Shown here piece after piece: positions 20,094 to 28,397 of a stretch of 64,000 nucleotides of DNA. The stretch spans positions 248,001-312,000 of the forward strand of contig JARGSG010000038.1 in NCBI GenBank assembly GCA_030374805.1, written 5' to 3'. Each line of letters opens with the position of its first letter. The first letter of the stretch is position 1. Both the position numbers and the translations under genes were made by a program. Origin of the DNA: Gracilaria gracilis (lineage: Eukaryota; Rhodophyta; Florideophyceae; Gracilariales; Gracilariaceae). The notes beneath the pieces were generated by a model. The model was not told the DNA's origin. It saw nothing but the letters and a program-made list of their open reading frames with translations, and did not search any database.

Positions 20094-21569
20094 TTATACG
20101 ATGATCTTCGGAGCGATCATACGGACGCTTGGACTGCTTGACGCAATCAGAATTCCTTGCAGCACTACCAAACGAAACTCGATCAAGAGTGACAGAGCCG
20201 ATAATACGATAGATGCAAATGCGTTCTGTAGCCTTTGTAGCTTCCTTTGCAGCCTGTGAGGCAGTCCGCTTTCTTTTCCTTCCTTGACAGGAGCGTTCTT
20301 CGAAAACTCTTCGGATATGACATATTTACCATTTTGATTCTTCGACATTTCACGAAGCAGTTTAAGAAGCGACGTTGCCAGGTATGTCCGTCTCCGAGGA
20401 AAAGCGCGGAAGATTGGCCCCTTCTCGATAAAGGGCTGTGGCACGTCTTTGTGGTCACGAATACTGTCGTCTTCTTTCTGTTGCTTTTTCTGCTGCTTGA
20501 GGAAATCCTTGCGTTGTCTCGCAGCTTCCTTCTTAACCCACAACGATACGCCGTCCTTTGGAAACTTCTTATATCGCTCTGTGTTGGGTGCCATGAACTC
20601 AATCTTTGGCTCTGTTACAACGACGGAAATCACAGAGTCAATTTCACGAACAAACATCCCGTTGTCATTTCGCAAAAGCAAGAAGTCAGTCGTAGGTGTC
20701 ACCTTTTAATAGAACTGTGCAGAGTACACATGGCTTTCTATAACTGACCAAGGTTTACCGTCCACTTCAATAACTCCAGCGTTCAGCGGTAGAGGTTCGT
20801 CCAGTGCCAAGAACACTGTATCTGCTTCAGCAGTGCCAGCCGCGTTCTTCGAAACTTGAGCAGCTTCTGCAGCGGAGTTCTTCCTTGCAAACCTGACCAC
20901 CCTCGATACCATACTAGGTATGTGGGGTACTGGGGGTTGCCGGTCAAGCGCATAGTCGAAAAGAGAAACTCGGTAAGCGTCCTTAACTGAACACTGCAGT
21001 TCGGACCGCTTCTTTGGAACTTGTGCGGCAATCTGCGCTTTGCGCCCTTTCGGTCTCTTTCTTCGAAACGGTTGTAGTATCATCTTCTTTGGTAAATCAT
21101 CCGCACAAAGTTTGGGTGGTCTGAAAGACAACCACGACGGCTTAAGTAAGGAGCAATGAGTAGTCTGGCATTTGACAGCGGGAGGAGCATTTTGAAGGGC
21201 ACGAAGTATCGACCAACGGTCAATTCTTTGGTGCGTCGACGAGCCGCTTGCATAGTATAGGTCATTCGAAATGTTGAATTGATCAGCTTCCAACAACTGC
21301 TGAAGCTTGGTGCCCGTCTTCTGCAGCAAATCTCGGCTTTGACCTTTGACATCCAAAACCTTGTTTCCATTCTGCATGTTGTGAGCTTGGCTGACTTTTT
21401 CACCGGCCATTTGTTCAAACTTCATATTGCCATCGTTGAGATCAAAAATAAATCGCGCCAGTTTCTGTGGAACGCAAGAGATTCTGACGGAGTCGAATGA
21501 AAAGCATGGCGCGTCATCAAGTTCAGTTTCACTGAGAATCCCACGCAATTCCGTGCATCCAGTAGCCAT
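20094..21569 (-). pseudogene. TAF1-like (DUF3591) fragment
   Basis: TAF1 is the largest TFIID subunit. On the minus strand the sequence contains FNISNDLYY, then KDAYRVSLFDYALDRQPPVP, a Ser/Ala-rich link, LDEPLPLNAGVI and a segment ending HVYSAQFY. After an in-frame TAA at 20706-20708 it continues KVTPTTDFLLLRNDNGMFVREID and EFMAPNTERYKKF. This order matches the DUF3591 core of TAF1, where the equivalent stretches are FNLSND, DLTA.DG...L.EY.EE.PP and DFLLVRT....YYIREID followed by P..P.. N. The stop falls inside a conserved stretch, so the fragment is broken. Neither the bromodomain nor the N-terminal region is present. It is one of several host pieces inside the Harbinger. Confidence 0.6.
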
Positions 21570-21959
21570 CTCGAAGATCGGGGTTTTGGGGTGGAATCAA
21601 CTGTACTGCGAAACACCGCCACGCGCGCGCCGAGATGTGAATGGGATGATGCCGCCGCCATCACGTGGACGTACAGTACGCTCCGCACGTCGGGCGCCAC
21701 TAAACACGTCACACGTCGCACGTGGCGTGCATGCACTGGTCGTCGTCGATTGGCACGCCACTCCACCTGTGCCACGCACAGCGCCTCCACCGCGCTGAGC
21801 GTCACGGCGCGCGCGGGCGCACCGACGCTCCCCCCTCCCAAATAACCGCGCGCGGGGGCGCGTGGCGTCGTTCTTCGCGCACCTTCGCCACGCCGTCGTC
21901 GCTGTCGCCGTCGTCACCGCCCCTGCCCCACATCCCTCCCACCAACTCCCCTCCCTCCC

Positions 21960-22265
21960 ACCCACGCCACCCTCAGCCCGCGCTTTTCCGCCGTTTTCTG
22001 TCGCTCGCCGCTTCAAGGGAAGTCCCCTTCGTGCTGACCGCCTTCTCAGTGGCGCGCTGATGTCGCTCCCGTGCGCGTTCCGAGCTGCCCTCCGTCGGCG
22101 CTACTGTACTGCCTCCCACCGACTCTCTTCCCTTCAACCCACGCCACCGCCAACCTGCGCTTTTCCGCCTTCCGCTGTCGCTCGGGGTTGACCGCCTTCT
22201 CAGTGGCGCACTGCTGTCGCTCCCGTGCGCGCTCCAAGCAGCCCTCCGTCGGCGCTACTGTACAG
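21960..22265 (+). repeat. Imperfect tandem repeat, period about 154 bp
   Basis: The block starting GACCGCCTTCTCAGTGGCGC at 22036 recurs at 22190 with few changes. Both copies run through CTGTCGCTCCCGTGCGCG-type sequence to CCGTCGGCGCTACTGTAC. The CACGCCACC block upstream is duplicated as well. It sits in a GC-rich stretch (about 21600-22300) directly before the importin-like fragment, and may be captured promoter or leader sequence of that gene. Confidence 0.7.
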
Positions 22266-22315
22266 CCCCTCTGCGCGCCTCGTTGTGATGCGCCTCCTTT
22301 TTTGGTCGCGGAAAC

Positions 22316-23185
22316 ATGGAGAGAAGGCGAATAGCGGAACAAGAGGAGTGGGACGAAGAGGCGAATGAAGAGGCTGCGGCGGAGAAAGCCAAGGAAGAGG
22401 AAGTGTTTTCGAGAGTGACTACTGCAACCAACGCTTTCTTGCGTGTGCATGGAAATCATGGCTTTGTTGAGGGTTTCATGAACACGCACGAGTTGAGTGA
22501 AGGGTCTGAAGCTGTATCCCCATGAGTAATTTCTGGTTGCGGTTCCAGGATAGTCGGCCATCGTATGAACGACAGGCAGCCCTGTGCGTGTTTGATGACT
22601 TGATTCTTCACGGCGGACGTGAAGGGTTGTTGGTGACCAAGAATATAATACCTGAGATGTGCGTGTATGTAATAGATCCTGACCCTGATGTGCGTCAAGC
22701 AGCTTGCTACGGGGTTGGTGTATGCGCTCAGGTTTGTGGAGAGCATTTCGCCGACTCTGCAACGCCTGCTTTGTTATCCTACCTCGAAGGGGTGATCAGA
22801 CATCCGAATGCGCTCAAGTACGGACCTGAACGCCAGCGATAATGCTGTAGCGGCTCTAATGAAGATCATGGAATTCCAACCGAATTATATTGGTGACAAA
22901 TCGTACTCGTATGGAGCTCTGGTGGTGGACTACTTGCCCGCCAAGGCAGACGAATCTGAGACGCGAGTGATGCATTCTGCTCTGATGCTGTTTGTGCAGA
23001 CTGGTGACTCGGGGTTCCTTCGTTAAAACTTTGTAAACCTGCCGCGAATCTTGTCTGTGATTCTGTCCATCTTGGGCACGAACACTATCGACGAAGAGGG
23101 TACTCGAATGGCGATTGAAGTGATCAATGGCATTCGGAGTAAGTACCCACAAATGCTTCACGCGGCTACTGCAACTCTTTCTTAA
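22316..23185 (+). pseudogene. Importin-beta3 (IPO5/KAP121)-like C-terminal fragment
   Basis: Importin-5 is a HEAT-repeat nuclear import receptor. Successive frames read as its C-terminal third. An acidic EEWDEEANEEAAAE helix is followed by FLRVHGNHGF, then RQAALCVFDDLILHGG, VIDPDPDVRQAACYGVGVCAQ, NAVAALMKI, VVDYLPAKADESE and NLPRILSVIL. The order and motifs match the IPO5/KAP121 pattern (ALCIFDDVIEH, RQAAAYGLGV.AQ, ENAISAV.KI, LPL..DEEE, NLPKI). The frame changes twice (near 22522 and 22810), a TAA interrupts before NFVNLPRI at about 23024, and it ends at TAA 23183-23185. A second partial copy lies at 25596-25836. It is carried inside the Harbinger, so I read it as captured host sequence. Confidence 0.7.
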
Positions 23186-23649
23186 GAACAGGGTCAAAAG
23201 CCGGTGACGGTTGTGAACTCTGCATAAACAAGAGAGCGAAGATTTCCGGATGTTAAAGAAAACAATGAAAAAGTGGTAGTGTAGAAAAGTGCGGTAAACA
23301 AGTGGAGTCGGTGTGTTGGTAAGTTGGTGCGGTTGCTTGGACTACGGTGACATTAGGGCATCGGGTTTTAGCTTAAGGTGAGTGTAGTTGGTGATTATGA
23401 CAGTTCGTTCTGGAACTGACGCCAGTTCTGGAGATTGATTCCAAGGGAACGGGTATGGTTACAGGACATGTCGTGGTCGTGGTGATGTTCGTCGAGAGCC
23501 GTGACTGCGGGCGACGGGAGTTTTGATAGCAAGGTGTGGGCAGGAGAGTTGTGATATGTATGGATCGTTTATGATGCTAGACAGGTAGGGTGGGTTGTAA
23601 ATTGATTGAGCATGGTGTCTCGTACCTGAGGCCATGTGGAAGATTCGGC
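23186..23649. other. Spacer inside the Harbinger, nothing recognised
   Basis: Sequence between the importin-like and hydrolase-like fragments. It has no coding signature that I can read and no long repeat. Confidence 0.35.
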
Positions 23650-24493
23650 GTTGAACAAGTCGTAATGCGTTGCGGCGGAGAAATCGTCGAGGACGAGTGA
23701 GGCTCTTTTTCTGTTTTCGAAGACAGAGGCGTCTCCGAATGCTCTCGCACAGGCTGTCAATGACGAAAATGGGAACATCTACGTCATTGGCGGCAGCGAC
23801 CAGACAGACGTTGATGCAGGCAAGCTCGGGGGCCAGCGGGGTGTGACACGCTTGTTGGTAGTGCTCAGGTGGTTGATGCGGCGATCCATGCATGTGGCGT
23901 TTCACGGCGTCGTCGTAGTCTCTGAGGCGGAGACGCGCGGCCAGTCGAAGATTGGCGACGGGCGCGAGCGCCAACACGTGCGCGCTTAGAAAGCGATCGT
24001 TTGCCACGAACGAGGTGGGCGGCCAGCCAGAGCGCCAAAATGCCGCCCCGCGCTATGTCCCAGTAGAAAGATGAGCGACGTATCGACTCGCAACGATACG
24101 TGCGTCGATGAGCGCGTCAAAGGCGGTGAGCACGTCGAGATTGGTGTGCGGCCAGCCCAATGAGGTATCGGCGCTGCAACGGTACTCGATCTCGGCCAGC
24201 ACGAAGCCATGTGCGGTGAGATCGGGCGGTAGCGTCTCCCACGCGGCGGTCAGCGGCTACAGACTGTGGCGCGCCTTCCAGAAGCCGCCGTGAAAAAAGA
24301 CCAACAGCGGCGGTTCGCGCGTCTGCCGATGGCGGGTAGCGTAGGCGCACGTACTAAGAGGCGGCGTCGCCGTGACGAGAGGCACTCGCTCGCGGAGCGC
24401 ATCGCGGCCGACGGTGGGGATCATGGGGCGCAGTTTGTCCAGGCGACGGCACGACAGCCGCGGCAGCCGCAGCTGCGCGTGGGCTTCTATCAT
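23650..24493 (-). pseudogene. Alpha/beta hydrolase fragment (kynurenine formamidase-like)
   Basis: On the minus strand separate frames show the landmarks of an alpha/beta hydrolase in the correct order. LLVFFHGGFWK is the HGG(F/Y)W oxyanion-hole motif. LTAHGFVLAEIEYRC and TNLDVLTAFDALID come next, then FLLGHSAGRH with the nucleophile elbow GHSAG. ALAPVANLRLAARLRLRDYDDAV follows, with HQPPEHYQQACHTPLAP and a V...AANDVDVP stretch near the catalytic Asp. The pieces lie in more than one frame and no single start-to-stop frame covers them, so it is a decayed copy. HGGFW plus GHSAGGH-type motifs fit the formamidase/carboxylesterase branch. Its higher GC differs from the flanking importin pieces. 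Confidence 0.6.
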
Positions 24494-25595
24494 ATATAAA
24501 GCTTTGGAGCTACTGCGTGCGCACGTGCGCGCCGCGCGCGCGCACCGCAGTCGTGCGCCATGCCACGTGCGCGTGCGCGTACTTGCGCGCCGTGGCTGGG
24601 CGCCTGCAAAAGCGGGCTGCAGCGCGCGCGCATCGCTGCTCGCACCACACCTCCGCCCCCGCCACCGCCGTCATGCCGCCACTGTGTGACTGGTCGTTGT
24701 CCACAGCGCATAACATTGTCGCGGAGCACCGCCATCTCCACGCTCGCGTCGTTGCCGCCTTCCGCGCGGCTACGTTTGTACGCCACCGCCAGAGAGCTGC
24801 CCGAGCCGGACCACCACTCGCACGCGGGCTACTTCGTGCTGGACATTTGTGATGACACGCGCCCGCCGCCCCCGCCGCGCAACACCACGACACCGCCGCC
24901 GTCGCCGACGCTGTCGCGGATAGCGCGTTGGAAAGAAGGACCGCCAGCCAGATGAAGAACGCGCGTCGCTCCAATACGCTGCGCGCGCCGCAAGTGGCCC
25001 CCGGGTATACGGCGCGCAAACACCCCACCGTGCACGTGTGCCGCGACAGAACGGGCGTTCACAGGTCGTTTTTAGCGCGCGTTGGGCGTCACCGAGATGG
25101 CCAGGAAGAACGGGCGAGACGTGGAGTTCAGCAATCACTTTGAGCTGCACTTTGACATGTGACGCCCGCAGTGTCTCAAGGTGGCGTTGTACGACTGCAC
25201 CAAGCTGGCCACGGACAACCAGCGCCTCATCGGCACCGCCGTGTTTGCCGTCAGCGCCATTTCCTGCGCGCAGCCCAAGCCGCTTTCTTGCCCGCTGCGC
25301 TTCGTGGCCGCGTCCGAAAAGGATCACAAGAAGAGCAGCCGCATCCCGGTGGGCAGCCTGCTCCCCATCGCGCTTGTGGTGCGCGATCAACGCTCACAGT
25401 ACTGTCTGGATGTGGCAGTGCCGCCCCCATTCTGAGGGCCAAGGCGCTGACGAACAGCTTGGTGAAGCGGCATGATCTATACTGTGCACTCCATCGTGGA
25501 CGAGGACCCCAAGTCGGACGCGAGGACGCTGTTGTACCGCCCCGCCCACCGTGGGCATGATCCGCAGCAAGAAGGACGGCAGCAGTCCGCAGTAC
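24494..25595. other. GC-rich block, possible C2-domain remnant
   Basis: A very GC-rich stretch with alternating CGCG and proline-rich frames (about 24500-25000). On the plus strand at 25097-25435 a frame reads FSNHFELHFDM, a TGA, then CLKVALYDCTKLATDNQRLIGTAVF. This resembles the C-terminal half of a C2 domain (f.l....L.v.vyD.d....d..iG...) of the copine type. The evidence is one motif-like stretch and one stop, so it is only suggested. The remainder has no readable domain. Confidence 0.3.
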
Positions 25596-25836
25596 AGAGC
25601 ATTTTCTGGTTGCAGATGCCAGGTAATCGGCCATCGTATGAACGACAGGCGGCGGCTGTGCGTGTTTGATGACTTGATTCTTCACGGTGGACGTGAAGGG
25701 TTGTTGGTGATCAAGAATGTGCTACCTGAGATTTGCGTGTATGTAATAGATCCTGACCTTATGCGTCAAGCAACTTGCTACGGGGTTGGGTGTATGCGCT
25801 CATGTTCGTGGAGAGCATTTCGTCGCCTCTGCAACA
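25596..25836 (+). pseudogene. Second, partial importin-beta3-like copy
   Basis: This segment repeats 22522-22761 at roughly 90 percent identity by eye, in the same orientation and about 3.07 kb downstream. It includes LCVFDDLILHGGREGLLV and VYVIDP. A small deletion inside the VIDP....RQA stretch shifts the frame. The two copies flank the GC-rich hydrolase block as direct repeats. Confidence 0.75.
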
Positions 25837-25939
25837 GTTGAACCCGCGCATGAAGGGCTAGAAAACGCCTTCGACTACATAACTAGGAGCACAAGATATT
25901 GTAAAAGAGATTGCAGTTTACGGGGCATGCGTGAAGATT

Positions 25940-27205
25940 TCACCAGTCTCCATTGCACGCAGTCGGCACTCCAAGAAGAGAGGGTCGTTTGAGACCCTTT
26001 TCTTTAATGATGGCCACCAGATCCTCTCGCTTGCACGAGATGGAAGACGTAGGGAATTCAGAATCTTCCACTTCCCAGCTTCGGGCCTTGCATGTATCAT
26101 ACCAAGCACAAACTTCGTCATTTCGTTGACAAACGTCATCTTCCGAGATACATTTTGAGCCCGCATCGTTGTTGTTGACGCAAAAGTTGTGTAGTTTCAC
26201 GCAAAGGACGACAATTTCAGAGTTAACTGACACATCGAACTCCAAACTCCCAAGAATGCGCCATCGTGCGACAAGCATGCCAAATGCTTGTTCTACATGT
26301 ATGCGAAGCGATGAAAGAAAAAAATTGAACCCGTCCTGCCACCAATACTTCACTTGCGACAGTGGTATCGGGGAAATTAAGCTCTCGTTGCAAACGTAGG
26401 CCTCGTCCCCTGCAATCCAATACTCCAATGGCAGTTTCCTCTCTGCTAAATACCTCCCCAACCTGGAGACGGAATGTGCTAAAGCGTCATGTGTAGATCC
26501 AACGCACCGTATAGACACGTCCATAAAGCGGTAGGAAGAATCCACGAGAGCCTGTACAGGTAGAGCGTAATATCCCTTTCGGCAGTAGTAGGCCGCTGCA
26601 TAGCGACAAGACGGCTTCCTGATCTTGATGGCAATGCCATCTAAGGCCCCAATACAACCAGACAGTGGGCTCATACGCCTTCTGGAGTGCTTAAAACCAA
26701 GCGCAAGATCATTCAATTGATCAAATGTGGCAGGGATTCCCGGCAGCCTTAATATCTTCATCAAAACCCTTCTAGTTTTGTGGAATATTGAGTATGCTGT
26801 AGACTGGCCCACATTGAATCCAATCATGACATCAAGATAGCTCCCTCCCGCCAGCATTCGGAGGGTGATGGCTAATCTTGTATTTGGTAGAACCGTTTTT
26901 CGCTTCGAGCGTTCACCCATTTCTACGTTCTTCTTCAAGTGAGTGGAGACCTTTTTAAGCAGTATTTCGAACACTTCCTTCGAAACTCGAAACGCTCGTT
27001 TGAAAGAAGCCGAGCTAAGCTTCTGCTTCACGTCTTCAAAAATGGAAACTGGGTGTACCACAGCGGAACGGCGTCGCGAGATAGGTTTTGCAATAGAAAA
27101 GGCCCCACGGAAAGCTTTAACTGTCGTTCGATAGAGATCCACTACCACGCACGATCTGAAGAATAGGTTGTTTGTAGATTCGCTGTTTGATACAAAAACC
27201 GCCAT
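25940..27205 (-). CDS. PIF/Harbinger DDE transposase (HARBI1-like)
   Basis: A 421-residue protein from ATG 27205; the frame is open further upstream but only from a TTG. The DDE_Tnp_4 core is clear. GCIGALDGIAIKI carries the first Asp, GSTHDALAHS is the conserved spacer motif, YWIAGDEAYVC carries the second Asp, and IHVEQAFGMLVARWRIL carries the Glu. It closes with CVKLHNFCVNNND. An N-terminal helical region (MLAGGSYLDVMIGFNVGQSTAYSIF) is the helix-turn-helix-like part usual in this family. No break is visible. It acts on the GGSCCGTTC-type ends at 16203 and 27707, and works with the companion protein at 16550-18310, which is encoded convergently at the other end of the element. Confidence 0.85.
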   Translation of the reverse strand: MAVFVSNSESTNNLFFRSCVVVDLYRTTVKAFRGAFSIAKPISRRRSAVVHPVSIFEDVKQKLSSASFKRAFRVSKEVFEILLKKVSTHLKKNVEMGERSKRKTVLPNTRLAITLRMLAGGSYLDVMIGFNVGQSTAYSIFHKTRRVLMKILRLPGIPATFDQLNDLALGFKHSRRRMSPLSGCIGALDGIAIKIRKPSCRYAAAYYCRKGYYALPVQALVDSSYRFMDVSIRCVGSTHDALAHSVSRLGRYLAERKLPLEYWIAGDEAYVCNESLISPIPLSQVKYWWQDGFNFFLSSLRIHVEQAFGMLVARWRILGSLEFDVSVNSEIVVLCVKLHNFCVNNNDAGSKCISEDDVCQRNDEVCAWYDTCKARSWEVEDSEFPTSSISCKREDLVAIIKEKGLKRPSLLGVPTACNGDW

Positions 27206-27673
27206 AACGATTGTATTGTGCGGAGTTAAAGGCTTGCGATGATGATGTAAATTGTCTTTACATTCGTCAAAGCCGAGGCAGTGAGCGGCAAACAAGCGGG
27301 GTTATCAGGGAGGCCATCGATCGAGTCTGCAGTTGGGCATCATTGGTGAACTCAAAGTGCTGTCTTGCACGTGTTCCGCAACCAAGTGTACAAAACTTTG
27401 GCCTATATTCGCTCCCAAAAAGGACGGTAAGCACCAACCCAGCGGTATTACGTCTTGTATGAAGGAACTGCACCAACGTACGGCGGCGGGCACGACCGTA
27501 CCGGGGGTGGCGGAATGCGAGGAATGCGGTCAAGGATATGCACATTGTGCATAGGTTTCTGGAAGCGCGGCCCGTTAGGGTATAGAGGGGAAGATCCGGG
27601 GGCACGCTTGGTGTTTAATTTACAGTGGGAACGATTGAAAACTTCAAAGCAGTTCTCGTACTTATTTATGTCC

Positions 27674-27707
27674 CATTCATGAATTCATGCGCTGTTAAGA
27701 ACGGGCC
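27674..27707 (-). repeat. Right terminal inverted repeat of the 11.5-kb Harbinger
   Basis: Read inward on the minus strand it begins GGCCCGTTCTTAACAG and contains ATTCATGAAT, pairing with the left end. The TGA duplication follows at 27708-27710, after which the NLR reading resumes at GGCGCTGCG. Confidence 0.9.
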
Positions 27708-27779
27708 TGAGGCGCTGCGCGGGCACAACAGCTCGGTGCGGGCTGTTTCGTTCAGCGCGAACGGACGGCGGCTCGTGTC

Positions 27780-28029
27780 GCCCCCGGGGGAATCTACATG
27801 ACGTACCGCATGTATAATATAGATTGAGTAGTAGTCAATCAAACACGAGAGACCCAGCTCAAGCTCGCCGTGGTCCCCAACTTGATGACATCATGAACGC
27901 ACATTTGCATCGAGCGAATTGGAGCTCCCCATTTCCCCTCTTCCCCAATGAAAACCCGGCCCCCGTCTCAAACACCACTAACGCTAATCAGAGATCTCCA
28001 AGTAGCACGACACCGCTCTTGGCGCCAAG
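27780..28029 (+). repeat. Left terminal inverted repeat of the MULE
   Basis: 250 bases match the inverted right terminus almost throughout, ending at GGCGCCAAG. A shorter block, ATTTTTGGCGCGCAA, recurs just inside both ends. MULE terminal repeats commonly hold the transposase promoter. Confidence 0.92.
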
Positions 28030-28397
28030 TAGAAGACCCCGCTCTTGGCGCGATCGCGGTATTTTTGGCGCGCAATTATGAATGAAACTACAACGGCGGT
28101 CGAGCTCCCCATCGCCATCTTCTCAACATATTTGCTGGACCCCATTCGCACAATCTTCCACATTGCGCTGCTTCTCTTCAACGCGCGCCGCGCCGCAGCT
28201 ATACCAACTCTACTGCGCCGTAGTTTTGTTCAATTTGACCACAAAACAGCTTCAGTTGCACATCATTGTACCACATTAGCGTCGTGTCTCGGTAGGCAAT
28301 AAGCACCAAATTGCTATTGTCATATGCAGAGCGATACAAAAAGAAAGTTGGCGAATCCATTCTCATTATTCAAAATCAACTGCGAGACATAGTATGA

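Larger units (their letters stand above)
16203..27707. mobile_element. 11.5-kb PIF/Harbinger element carrying host gene fragments
   Basis: Inverted ends read GGGCCGTTCTTAACAG on the left and, inverted, GGCCCGTTCTTAACAG on the right. A 3-base TGA duplication flanks the element (16200-16202 and 27708-27710). Copy A of the NLR gene shows the empty site CCTGAGGCG, which confirms both boundaries. The element carries a companion ORF (16550-18310, plus) and a DDE transposase (25940-27205, minus), in the same order as the 3.25-kb Harbinger at 49556. The extra 7.6 kb between the two genes holds pieces of unrelated genes (SNF2, TAF1, importin, hydrolase, possible C2). Both transposon ORFs appear uninterrupted, so this looks like a fairly recent insertion. 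Confidence 0.9.

Noticed and set aside
24510-25028. Long open frames on both strands in the GC-rich block
   Set aside because: High GC and CGCG runs remove stop codons in all frames. The predicted peptides are Ala/Arg/Pro-rich without a domain.
27824-28081. 85-codon frame in the MULE left terminus, with a sister frame at 34168-34476
   Set aside because: They are duplicate readings of the terminal inverted repeats and diverge as soon as the repeats end.
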